DNA of 7,904 bases from positions 1-7,904 of the forward strand of contig CAMENQ010000103.1 in the NCBI GenBank assembly GCA_945928585.1. The letters are read 5' to 3'. Of this stretch, positions 1 through 6,529 are shown piece after piece. The notes under the pieces were generated by a model. It searched no databases, was not told the origin of the DNA, and worked only from the letters and a program-made list of their open reading frames with translations. The translations under genes were made by a program, and so were the position numbers. The stretch is from an uncultured Roseburia sp. Lineage in GTDB: Bacteria; Bacillota; Clostridia; Lachnospirales; Lachnospiraceae. How positions within the stretch are numbered: position 1 is the first letter of the stretch; every line of letters starts with the position of its first letter.

Positions 1-34
1 TGTATTATATTTGCGCAAAATTAAAATCTAAACT

Positions 35-1345
35 ATGAAAAACACAATTAAGACAATGAATTTAAAAACAATTACGATTATTACAGCCCTATTGGTAACT
101 ATAGCAGTCTGTGTCACAGGCTGTGGCAGTAAGGATACATCAGTGAAGCCTGCAAATGCCCAGGCAACAGTGGATGATGAAAATGAAACGTCTTCCGATA
201 CACAAAAAGAAGACAACACTTCAAATGAACCTTCAAAAGAAGAAACCTCCACACAGTCAGAAGGGGAAAAACAGGAAAACACCACTGAAAATGGAAATAC
301 AACAGAAAGCATAACAAAAGAGCAGGAAAATAAGGATGAGGAAAGTACTGCAAATAAGAATACATATACCGGTGAGTACAAGCCTGTTACATTATCATTT
401 ACAGGTGATATATATTTAAGCGATATACTGTATAATAATTACACAAAATCAGGACTTACAGGTTTTCTTGGACAGTCCCTTGTGGACAGGTTTAAAAATG
501 CAGACCTTATGATATGCGACCATGAATATCCGGCTACAAATCTTCCGGATGAATACAAGGCAGATTATCAGATATATACATACAAAGCTCCGACAGAAAG
601 AGAAAAGATATGGAGCGAGCTGGGAGTAGACATAGTAACACTTGCCAATAATCACACACTGGACTACGGCGAGCAGGGACTCCTTGATACATTTGATGCA
701 CTTAATGCAAACGGAATATCATATATAGGAGCAGGAAAAAACCTTGATGAAGCTAAAAGCGCAGAAATAAGAGAAATAAATGGTAAAAAAATTGCTGTAC
801 TTGCAGCATCACGCTTTGTTCCAAACACAGGATGGTATGCAGGAGAAAACAAAATAGGTCTTATGACATCATATGTGGGAACAGACAGATTTCAGATGCT
901 TAAGGATGAAATTTCAAGATTAAAAAATGAAGAAGGCTGTGATACTGTTATAGTATTTGTACATTTCGGAACAGAAAAAACAAATCAGATAAATGACAAT
1001 CAGCCTGTTATAGCCCATGGCTATGTAGATTCAGGAGCAGATGCAGTCATAGCATGTCATGCACATACATTACAGGGAATAGAAATATACAATAACGCAC
1101 CGATATTTTACAATCTTGGCAATTTCCTGTTTGGAAGTTACAGCGTAGATACTGCAGTTGCAAATCTTACAATAAATGAAGACAATTCAGTATCAGCTAA
1201 CGTAACACCATGTAAAAGTGCAGGTTATGTCACTACGGAGGCAGAGGGCGAAGAGGCGCAGCGTATACTAAAGTACATAGAGAGCATTTCAGTAAATGTA
1301 AATATAGATGAAAACGGAAATATAACGGAAAAACCGGCAGAATAA
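35..1345 (+). CDS. CapA-family lipoprotein (PGA_cap domain, metallophosphatase-like fold)
   Basis: 436 residues. Residues 10-30 form a hydrophobic signal ending in a lipobox VTGC, so Cys30 is the probable lipidated residue and the protein would be anchored outside the membrane. Residues about 32-115 are a low-complexity linker rich in E, T, S, N, K and Q. The CapA domain follows: SFTGD with Asp125, DHE at 162-164, ANNHTLDYG at 204-212, HFGTE at 310-314, CHAH with His342 and His344, and FYNLGNFLFG after it. These match the conserved blocks of CapA/PgsA poly-gamma-glutamate proteins; many family members are not linked to capsule, so the substrate is unknown. An in-frame TAA at 29-31 means the start cannot lie further upstream. 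No good Shine-Dalgarno site precedes Met1 or the alternative Met8 (position 56). No other capsule genes are visible, so this looks like a stand-alone gene. Confidence 0.9.
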   Translation: MKNTIKTMNLKTITIITALLVTIAVCVTGCGSKDTSVKPANAQATVDDENETSSDTQKEDNTSNEPSKEETSTQSEGEKQENTTENGNTTESITKEQENKDEESTANKNTYTGEYKPVTLSFTGDIYLSDILYNNYTKSGLTGFLGQSLVDRFKNADLMICDHEYPATNLPDEYKADYQIYTYKAPTEREKIWSELGVDIVTLANNHTLDYGEQGLLDTFDALNANGISYIGAGKNLDEAKSAEIREINGKKIAVLAASRFVPNTGWYAGENKIGLMTSYVGTDRFQMLKDEISRLKNEEGCDTVIVFVHFGTEKTNQINDNQPVIAHGYVDSGADAVIACHAHTLQGIEIYNNAPIFYNLGNFLFGSYSVDTAVANLTINEDNSVSANVTPCKSAGYVTTEAEGEEAQRILKYIESISVNVNIDENGNITEKPAE

Positions 1346-1358
1346 ATGTGTGTGGCAA

Positions 1359-1376
1359 TTCCTTGTTTCCAAGGAA
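1359..1376. repeat. Short hairpin between the CapA gene and the response regulator
   Basis: TTCCTTG (1359-1365), a TTTC loop, then CAAGGAA (1370-1376) give a perfect 7-bp stem 14 nt after the CapA stop codon. No T-run follows, so it is not a standard intrinsic terminator. It may stabilise the 3' end of the CapA transcript or be a weak terminator. Confidence 0.4.
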
Positions 1377-1400
1377 GATTATATACATGCTGAAAAAATA

Positions 1401-1406
1401 TATAAT
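1401..1406 (+). promoter_or_regulatory. Candidate -10 box for the response regulator operon
   Basis: A perfect TATAAT at 1401-1406 lies 33 nt before the preferred start codon at 1440. No convincing -35 hexamer is found at 16-18 nt upstream (the sequence there is ATTATA/TTATAT), and the region is AT-rich, so chance occurrence is possible. The position fits a promoter separating the regulator from the CapA gene. Confidence 0.3.
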
Positions 1407-1439
1407 ACCGGCTAAAATAAGGAAACAATGAGGAGCAAA

Positions 1440-2120
1440 ATGAGAATAGCCATAATAGAAGATGAACAACTACATAGTGACCTGCTTATATCATATATTA
1501 AAAAATGGGCAGACATAAGAAAAATAAGCTCCAAAAACATAATCATAAATAACTATGAAAATGCAGAGCAGTTTTTATTTGATTATGATGATGAAAAAAG
1601 CTTTGATGTGTTGTTTGTAGATATACAAATGTCAGGAATGAATGGCATGGACATGGCAAAAAAAGTAAGAGAAAAGGATAAGAATGTAAGCCTTGTATTT
1701 ACCACCGGCATAACAGATTATATACAGGAGGGTTATGAAGTAGAGGCAATGCATTATCTTATAAAGCCCTTAAAGGAAGAAAAGGTATATGAATGTCTTG
1801 AAAAGGTTATGTCAAAGAAAAAGACGGAAAGCTATATAATAGTCCATACAGAGGAGGAGACTCTTAAGCTGAATATAGCTTCAGTAAATTATATAGAGGC
1901 AAGAGGACACAGATGTATAGTATCACTTGATAAAAACACATGTAAGGGGCAAAATTTCATAGAGATACGGGAAGGCCTGTCAGAAGTGGAAAAGCTCCTT
2001 AGTGAGGGGGATTTTATAAAAAGCCACCGCTCATATATATGCAGAATAGGCAGTATATACAGAATAGAAAAAGCAGACATTGTTTTTGATGATGGCAGCA
2101 GCGTACCTGTAAGCAGATGA
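1440..2120 (+). CDS. LytTR-family response regulator (AgrA/LytR type), C-terminal tail lost to a premature stop
   Basis: About 226 residues: a receiver domain (1-120) followed by a LytTR DNA-binding domain (about 130 to the end). The receiver shows the acidic pair Glu7-Asp8, phospho-acceptor Asp61 in FVDIQM, Thr88 and Lys109 before Pro110. The LytTR part shows YIEARGH, FIKSHRSYIC and DDGSSVPVSR. I chose ATG 1440 because receivers usually begin M-x-I-A-I-x-E-D-E and because GAGGAG (1430-1435) precedes it; ATG 1428 is in frame and also possible. The protein ends right after SR, where relatives continue with R-x-Y-x-x-V-x-x-A-F-x-x-Y-F. The next 16 codons supply such a tail in the same frame, so TGA at 2118-2120 looks like a nonsense mutation, possibly CGA to TGA. 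The kinase gene that follows is the likely partner. DNA binding may be weakened, but I cannot judge that from sequence. Confidence 0.92.
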   Translation: MRIAIIEDEQLHSDLLISYIKKWADIRKISSKNIIINNYENAEQFLFDYDDEKSFDVLFVDIQMSGMNGMDMAKKVREKDKNVSLVFTTGITDYIQEGYEVEAMHYLIKPLKEEKVYECLEKVMSKKKTESYIIVHTEEETLKLNIASVNYIEARGHRCIVSLDKNTCKGQNFIEIREGLSEVEKLLSEGDFIKSHRSYICRIGSIYRIEKADIVFDDGSSVPVSR

Positions 2121-2171
2121 ATGTATGAAAATGTAAATAAAGCATTTATAAAATATTTTTCAGAAAGGTAA
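2121..2171 (+). other. Severed C-terminal tail of the response regulator, in frame after the TGA
   Basis: Directly after TGA 2118-2120 the same frame reads M-Y-E-N-V-N-K-A-F-I-K-Y-F-S-E-R and stops at TAA 2169-2171. This is the usual ending of LytTR proteins (an SRR-x-Y-x-x-V-x-x-A-F-x-x-Y-F pattern). With it, the regulator would end only 7 nt before the kinase start, normal operon spacing, and the AAAGG (2164-2168) that serves the kinase would lie inside the regulator gene. The ATG at 2121 has no ribosome binding site of its own, so separate translation is unlikely. Confidence 0.75.
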
Positions 2172-2178
2172 AAAATCC

Positions 2179-2901
2179 ATGTTAATTGCCATAATTACAT
2201 CAGCATTTGTATTAATAATTATTGGAACAATATTAATAAAAAAGTACATTATAAAGGCAGCTGACAATCGTATTGGGGCATATCAAAGTGACCTTATGGA
2301 AAAGCATTTTGAGGAAGTGGAAAACATGTACCGTCAGACAAGAGGCTGGAGACACGATTATCGTAACCACATACAGACTATGAAAGCTTACCTTGCCCTG
2401 AATGAAACAGAAAAGCTAAAAAACTATTTAGATGAACTTGATACGGACCTTAATACTGTAGATACTGTCATAAAAACAGGAAATGTAATGATAGATGCAA
2501 TATTAAACAGCAAAATATCCCTTGCAAAATCAAAAAATATAAAAGTAGATGCAAAGGCTATAGTTCCTAAAGAACTTAATATGTCAGAGGTAGATTTAAG
2601 CATAATAATAGGAAATCTGATGGACAATGCCATAGAAGCCTGTATGAAGGTAGAAAGCGAAAGCGACAGGTTTATAAGAGTGTACATAGATATATTAAAG
2701 GGTCAGCTATACATATATGTTATGAATTCAGTCAATGAGCAACTAAATAGAATAGGCAAAACATATATATCCACAAAAAATTCAAGGGACCATGGCTTCG
2801 GGCTTATGCGTATGGATAAAGTAGTGGAAAAACATCACGGATATCTGGAAAGACAGGATGAGGAGGGAGTATTTGCAACTGAAGTAATGCTTCCGATGTA
2901 G
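2179..2901 (+). CDS. GHKL-domain sensor histidine kinase (AgrC-like), short one-helix form
   Basis: 240 residues. A single hydrophobic helix at about residues 2-20 anchors the protein; no extracellular sensor domain is present. A short coiled-coil-like stretch (30-52) leads to the phospho-acceptor block W-R-H59-D-Y-R-N-H. The ATP-binding domain shows the N box LMDNAIEAC with Asn150 and Glu153, and the glycine-rich block HGFGLMRMDKVV at 205-216. It ends FATEVMLPM, a usual family C-terminus, so the gene looks complete. AAAGG at 2164-2168 lies 10 nt before the ATG. It probably phosphorylates Asp61 of the regulator just upstream. Such one-helix kinases often sit next to ABC exporters and may sense through the transporter; that is inference here. 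The stop codon is followed 8 nt later by the long palindrome. Confidence 0.92.
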   Translation: MLIAIITSAFVLIIIGTILIKKYIIKAADNRIGAYQSDLMEKHFEEVENMYRQTRGWRHDYRNHIQTMKAYLALNETEKLKNYLDELDTDLNTVDTVIKTGNVMIDAILNSKISLAKSKNIKVDAKAIVPKELNMSEVDLSIIIGNLMDNAIEACMKVESESDRFIRVYIDILKGQLYIYVMNSVNEQLNRIGKTYISTKNSRDHGFGLMRMDKVVEKHHGYLERQDEEGVFATEVMLPM

Positions 2902-2909
2902 GGGAAAAA

Positions 2910-3310
2910 GTTTGTATTTTTCTATATGGTCTGTCAGGCTTTAGGCGGTTTGGAGGCGGTCGGAATTGTCGTGAAGGATTTTCAGGGTGTTACTGCGGGC
3001 GGCTTAAGGTGTTATATTAATTTGGCAGGCTTCGCAGACAATAAGAAATTTTATCAATATAAAATCACTATTTTCCAAGCGGCGGTCATAACTCGAAAAC
3101 GGCTGAAGTCTCAGCCGCTTTCTCAGACAGATGACCTCTGCTAGGAAAATAGCAATTTTTTATTGATAATTTCTAATTGTCTGCTCAATGCCTGCCAAAT
3201 TAATATAACACCTTAAGCCGCCCGCAGTAACACCCTGAAAATCCTTCATAACAATTCCGGCCGTCTCCAAACCGCCTAAAGCCTGACAGACCATATAGAA
3301 AAATACAAAC
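2910..3310. repeat. 401-bp near-perfect palindrome, MITE-like element or long RNA hairpin
   Basis: The outer arms 2910-3030 and 3190-3310 are reverse complements over 121 bp with only four mismatches (left-arm positions 2956, 2960, 2970, 2971), all transitions. The outermost 46 bp are perfect. The inner parts (3031-3099 and 3118-3189) are still recognisably complementary but carry several substitutions and small indels. The centre is a perfect 7-bp stem, CGGCTGA (3100-3106) and TCAGCCG (3111-3117), around the loop AGTC. Complementarity ends sharply at 2910 and 3310, as expected of an element with defined termini. No target-site duplication is evident and no transposase is encoded; open frames inside it are by-products of the palindrome. 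It starts 8 nt after the kinase stop and separates the kinase from the exporter. It could be a non-autonomous transposable element, an inverted duplication, or a transcribed structure acting as terminator or processing site. Confidence 0.9.
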
Positions 3311-3324
3311 CACTGGTGCGAAAT

Positions 3325-3354
3325 AAATACCTTTCGTGCATAAACAAAGTATTT
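3325..3354. repeat. Small imperfect inverted repeat upstream of the exporter gene
   Basis: AAATAC(C)TTT at 3325-3334 is complementary to AAAGTATTT at 3346-3354, a 9-bp stem with one bulged C and an 11-nt loop. It lies between the palindrome and the candidate extended -10 box, where an operator could sit. LytTR regulators usually bind direct repeats, so a link to the upstream regulator is not supported. Confidence 0.3.
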
Positions 3355-3365
3355 GGAAAATGAGA

Positions 3366-3374
3366 TGATATACT
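3366..3374 (+). promoter_or_regulatory. Candidate extended -10 promoter for the exporter fragment
   Basis: TGATATACT reads as an extended -10 element (TG-n-TATACT). No clear -35 is present at the right distance. It lies just downstream of the palindrome and would give a leader of about 50 nt before the preferred start at 3431, allowing transcription even if the palindrome terminates the upstream operon. Confidence 0.3.
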
Positions 3375-3430
3375 GTAGAAAAATGATTTGCAGAAATCAG
3401 AAAGGAGAAGGCGGAAGACCTTATGAAAAT

Positions 3431-4378
3431 ATGAAGGAAATAAAAGTGAAGCATTATTCCATATTCACCAACAGCTTTTACTGGATAAAATGGATATGGA
3501 GAAAAGACAGGGCAGTGGTATATATGTCAGTAATTCAGATAATTGCAGCATCTATAGCACCGCTTATAGGAATTTATCTTCCAAAGCTTACAATAGATAT
3601 GGTTACGGAGGGAGTTACGGAGGGAAAACTTATCAGTACTTTGGGACTGTTTTCAATATTTATTGTTTTAGTATATTGCCTTAGGGGAGGTATGGAATAC
3701 GGAAAGTATTGGAAATATAATTACAGAAGGGGAGAACTTATAGCAGAACTGTTTTTAAAAAGTACAGCCGTAAGTTATGACATAACAGAAAACGGAAAGG
3801 GAAAGACAGCATATCAGGAGGCACTTGATGTAGCAGGAAATGGTGACTGGTCAGCGTTTAACAGAACTATGGATACTGTCCCTAATATATTTATAAATGT
3901 TATATGTTTTGCACTTTATTCATCAGTTTTAGGAACATTGAATATATGGATGGTATTTATTCTTATCGGACTGTCCCTTTTAAACTGTCTGTGGATATCA
4001 TTAAATATTAAATATAAGGAAAACAGACGAGAGGAGCTGGCATATGCTGAGAGGCAGTTTTATTATGTAAAATCAGCGATGGGTGATACAAAGGCGGCCA
4101 AGGATGTGCGTATATTTGATATGAATGAATGGATTACAGGAATAAGAGATAAAGCCGTTGAAAAAACAAGAAGGATTCGGAAAAAGCTTCAGGATAGAAA
4201 TGCATGGCAGGAAAAAATGAGCTTTCTAACACAGATGATAAGGGACATAATGGCATATGGCTATCTTATATATATGGCATCAGAGGGAAATATAACAGCC
4301 GGAGAATTTGTATTGTATTTTGGTGCTATTACAGGTTTTTCAAATTTTGTATCAGCTATAGTTTCACTGTGTAACTGA
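3431..4378 (+). CDS. Truncated ABC exporter: membrane domain of the first half-transporter, ATPase domain missing
   Basis: 315 residues from ATG 3431. It is a type-I ABC exporter membrane domain: helices near residues 28-52 and 66-86, a pair at 152-192 and a pair at 273-312, with the long cytoplasmic stretch A-K-D-V-R-I-F-D between. It ends at TGA 4376-4378 just after the last helix (FGAITGFSNFVSAIVSL). Half-transporters of this type have about 580 residues, so the whole nucleotide-binding domain is absent. The frame stays open upstream through ATG 3383 and ATG 3365 to TTG 3353, but residues before 3431 do not resemble the family N-terminus. AAAGGAG at 3401-3407 is far from 3431. A 3-codon ORF (3423-3434) with GGAAG five nt before it overlaps the start as ATGA, which may affect initiation. 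Without an ATPase it could act only with a partner, so it is probably a remnant. Confidence 0.8.
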   Translation: MKEIKVKHYSIFTNSFYWIKWIWRKDRAVVYMSVIQIIAASIAPLIGIYLPKLTIDMVTEGVTEGKLISTLGLFSIFIVLVYCLRGGMEYGKYWKYNYRRGELIAELFLKSTAVSYDITENGKGKTAYQEALDVAGNGDWSAFNRTMDTVPNIFINVICFALYSSVLGTLNIWMVFILIGLSLLNCLWISLNIKYKENRREELAYAERQFYYVKSAMGDTKAAKDVRIFDMNEWITGIRDKAVEKTRRIRKKLQDRNAWQEKMSFLTQMIRDIMAYGYLIYMASEGNITAGEFVLYFGAITGFSNFVSAIVSLCN

Positions 4379-4415
4379 AGCAGATAAGGCATGCTCGGAT
4401 AATGTAAAGGAGGTT
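4359..4415 (+). other. Deletion/fusion junction between two ABC half-transporter genes
   Basis: The first gene's frame ends at TGA 4376-4378. The downstream gene's frame is open from just after TAG 4359-4361 and reads V-T-E-A-D-K-A-C-S-D-N-V-K-E-V from 4371 into ATG 4416. Both sides encode the last membrane hairpin of an ABC exporter, so the hairpin occurs twice with different sequences. A single-base frameshift inside one gene would not duplicate it. The break point therefore lies within roughly 4362-4376, between two paralogous genes. No slippery heptamer for programmed frameshifting is visible here. Confidence 0.65.
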
Positions 4416-5441
4416 ATGGCAGAAAACACAGGTATAGGCATAATTGAAGCAGGAGCCTATATCGTTGTGGGAATACTTGCACTAACAGGTACACTTACAA
4501 TAGGAAATGTTATAAAGATGGCAGGCTGTTTAAAAAATATGTTAAATGAAACATATGGTTTGACACAGAGCATAACATACTTTGCAATAGAGACAAGAAA
4601 AGCAGCAAGTACCCTGGATTTTTTAGACGTGGCAGATGAAATGTATAAGGGAAAACTGCCGGTGGAAAAGAGAAGCGATAATCAGTATCAGATTGAATTT
4701 AAAAATGTTTCATTTAAATATCCGGGAACTGAAAATTATGCGCTTAAAAACTTCTCATTGACATTAAAAATAGGCGAGAAGCTTGCCATAGTAGGAATGA
4801 ATGGCTCCGGCAAAACAACAATGATAAAGCTGTTATGCAGACTGTATGACCCTGATGAGGGAGAAATTCTTCTAAACGGAGTGGATATAAGAAAATTTAA
4901 ACAGGATGAGTACAGCAGACTCTTCTCAGTAGTATTTCAGGATTATCAGCTGTTTTCATTTATGCTGGCTGAAAATGTGGCAGTATCTGAAAACTTTGAC
5001 AGTGTTAAGGTGGAAAAATGCTTAAAAGAAGCAGGCTTAGATGAAAGACTTAAGACTCTTAAGGATGGAATACAAAGCTATCTTTATAAGGATTTTGAGG
5101 ATGACGGAATAGAAATATCAGGCGGAGAAGCACAGAAGATAGCCGTAGCAAGGTCTGTATACAAGGAGGCACCATTTATACTTATGGACGAGCCTACGGC
5201 AGCACTGGATCCTATATCTGAATATGAAATCTACGCCGGTTTTGACAAAATGGTAGGAGATAAAACAGCCATATATATTTCCCACAGACTGTCATCCTGC
5301 AGATTTTGTGAAAAAATAGCAGTATTTCATGAGGGAAGTCTCATCCAGACAGGCTCCCACGAGGAACTTTTGAAGGATGAAAAAGGAAAGTACCGGGAAA
5401 TGTGGAATGCACAGGCAAAATACTATGTGCAGCCGGAATAG
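4416..5441 (+). CDS. N-terminally truncated ABC exporter: last membrane hairpin plus complete ATPase domain
   Basis: 341 residues. Residues about 7-60 hold one membrane hairpin (IIEAGAYIVVGILALTGTL, then GNVIKMAGCL). After the linker EMYKGKLPVEKR, the nucleotide-binding domain follows: Walker A GMNGSGKTT at 127-135 with Lys133, Q-loop VFQDYQLF, signature ISGGEAQKIAVA from about 234 (ISGGE instead of LSGGQ, a variant I recall from this subfamily), Walker B LMDEP with Asp258-Glu259, D-loop ALDP, and H-loop His290 in ISHRLSS. The ATPase therefore looks catalytically complete. About 230 residues (the first four helices) are missing relative to a full half-transporter. AAAGGAGG at 4406-4413 sits only 2 nt before the ATG and is also the codons for K-E-V, so it may be fortuitous. 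It is most likely the 3' part of the second gene of a tandem exporter pair. The substrate is unknown. Confidence 0.85.
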   Translation: MAENTGIGIIEAGAYIVVGILALTGTLTIGNVIKMAGCLKNMLNETYGLTQSITYFAIETRKAASTLDFLDVADEMYKGKLPVEKRSDNQYQIEFKNVSFKYPGTENYALKNFSLTLKIGEKLAIVGMNGSGKTTMIKLLCRLYDPDEGEILLNGVDIRKFKQDEYSRLFSVVFQDYQLFSFMLAENVAVSENFDSVKVEKCLKEAGLDERLKTLKDGIQSYLYKDFEDDGIEISGGEAQKIAVARSVYKEAPFILMDEPTAALDPISEYEIYAGFDKMVGDKTAIYISHRLSSCRFCEKIAVFHEGSLIQTGSHEELLKDEKGKYREMWNAQAKYYVQPE

Positions 5442-5468
5442 TGTTAGGAAATCACTGGCGGCGCTTTA

Positions 5469-6335
5469 TTATTTAGTCAAAAATCCTTCACCATATATTT
5501 CACTTGTATTAGCAAGCATTATAAAGGAATTTTCATCAATGTCATGTACAGCATTTTTTATAATGTACGCCTGAGATGACGAGCAGGCACATAATAATAC
5601 ATCCCTGTCTGTCTTTGAGTAGGTTCCCACGGCCTTTATGGCAGTAGAGCCTCTGTCACAGACCTTGGAAATGTGGTCTGCCACTTCCGGTCCCTTTGTA
5701 GTAATAATAATGGCAAGCTTAGTGGCACCCATACCATACATTATCTTATCCAGGGCAAGAGATGTTACTATAACAGAAACAAGTCCGTAAAGTACGGAAT
5801 CAATATTTCCAAAAACAGGCCAGCCTATAAGAATGATAACAAGGTCAATTGCCAGAGTAACAACGCCAAGTGAAAGATGAGGTTTAAGTGATTTTATTGT
5901 CATTGTAAGGAAGTCAATACCACCTGATGATGAACCGCGCATATAAAACAGTGCCAGTCCTGCACCTGTAAATATACCATAATATATACCGGCAAGAAGC
6001 GGAGAGCCTGTATATACCGGCAGATGCGGAAATACAAAATCAAGAAAAACAGTGCAGAATATCATAGTTCTGGCAGTCTTTATAAGGAATTTTTTACCTA
6101 CAAACCTATAGCTTATAAAAACCAAAGGAATATTAAGTAAAAGAGTAGTAATACCAATAGGAAGCCCCCAAAGGTAATTACCCATAAGTGCTAAACCGGA
6201 AATACCTCCCGGAGCAAAATTTGCCATTTTGGCAAAAGTGTAAATACCGATAGAGTATAAAATACTGCCGGCAATGTCAAACAGCAAGTCCAGAAAAAAA
6301 TTTTTAAGTTTGCTGTTTTTTGTGATTTTTCCCAT
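5469..6335 (-). CDS. YitT family membrane protein (DUF161/DUF2179)
   Basis: 288 residues, full length for the family. The N-terminal part is an integral membrane domain of about five to six helices, with the family blocks NFAPGGISGLALM (about residues 39-51), LPIGITTLLLNIPL, and YMRGSSSGGIDF before the fifth helix. The soluble C-terminal DUF2179 domain begins near KLAIIITTKGPEVADHI, includes a D-R-G-S-T block, and ends in ENSFIMLANTSEIYGEGF, the typical ending. The start is supported by GAGGTGA upstream of the ATG on the minus strand. The gene converges with the ABC gene, leaving 27 bp between stop codons with no obvious terminator hairpin. The molecular function of YitT proteins is not well established; some members may be transporters or bind a small molecule through DUF2179, but nothing here identifies a ligand. 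Confidence 0.93.
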   Translation of the reverse strand: MGKITKNSKLKNFFLDLLFDIAGSILYSIGIYTFAKMANFAPGGISGLALMGNYLWGLPIGITTLLLNIPLVFISYRFVGKKFLIKTARTMIFCTVFLDFVFPHLPVYTGSPLLAGIYYGIFTGAGLALFYMRGSSSGGIDFLTMTIKSLKPHLSLGVVTLAIDLVIILIGWPVFGNIDSVLYGLVSVIVTSLALDKIMYGMGATKLAIIITTKGPEVADHISKVCDRGSTAIKAVGTYSKTDRDVLLCACSSSQAYIIKNAVHDIDENSFIMLANTSEIYGEGFLTK

Positions 6336-6365
6336 ATTTTTTTCACCTCACATACATACACAATT

Positions 6366-6371
6366 ATTATA
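6366..6371 (-). promoter_or_regulatory. Candidate -10 box for the YitT gene
   Basis: On the minus strand TATAAT lies 30 bp upstream of the YitT ATG, with TTTATA 17 nt further upstream as a weak -35 (4 of 6 matches to TTGACA). The region is very AT-rich and a second TATAAT occurs 19 bp upstream, so the exact promoter is uncertain. Its presence suggests YitT is transcribed independently of the permease gene 194 bp upstream. Confidence 0.4.
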
Positions 6372-6529
6372 TAGTGTAACATTTATTATATAAAAAAATC
6401 AACACTTTTAATAAAATTTCTTATCGCCTCCTCAATGCTTACACATATATTATACTTCCATTAGTCCCTCGCCCTGCACCACTATGCAAAAGCCTTTTCC
6501 ACATCGTTTTCCGGCACCCCCGATGTAAA

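Noticed and set aside
10..19. Palindrome TTTGCGCAAA upstream of the CapA gene
   Set aside because: A single 10-bp palindrome in 34 bp of upstream sequence is too little to call an operator.
28..381. 117-codon minus-strand ORF opposite the CapA N-terminus
   Set aside because: It is antisense to the low-complexity linker, where S/F/V-rich complements arise by composition; no ribosome binding site or recognisable motif.
2118..2120. TGA read as a sense codon, since both damaged genes end in TGA and the intact ones end in TAA or TAG
   Set aside because: Recoding would rescue the regulator but adds only three residues to the exporter fragment before a TAA. Trp is encoded by TGG here, and no TGA occurs inside the intact genes. 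Lachnospiraceae use the standard code.
2926..3144. 72-codon plus-strand ORF and a matching minus-strand ORF (3200-3454)
   Set aside because: They lie mostly in the palindrome and mirror each other; neither looks like a protein nor has a ribosome binding site. They follow from the inverted repeat.
2910..3310. Invertible promoter switch flanked by inverted repeats
   Set aside because: The interior is itself nearly palindromic, so inversion would hardly change the sequence, and no site-specific recombinase gene is present.
4361..4416. Programmed ribosomal frameshift or simple one-base indel joining the two ABC fragments
   Set aside because: There is no slippery heptamer, and the last membrane hairpin is encoded on both sides of the junction, which a frameshift in a single gene would not produce.
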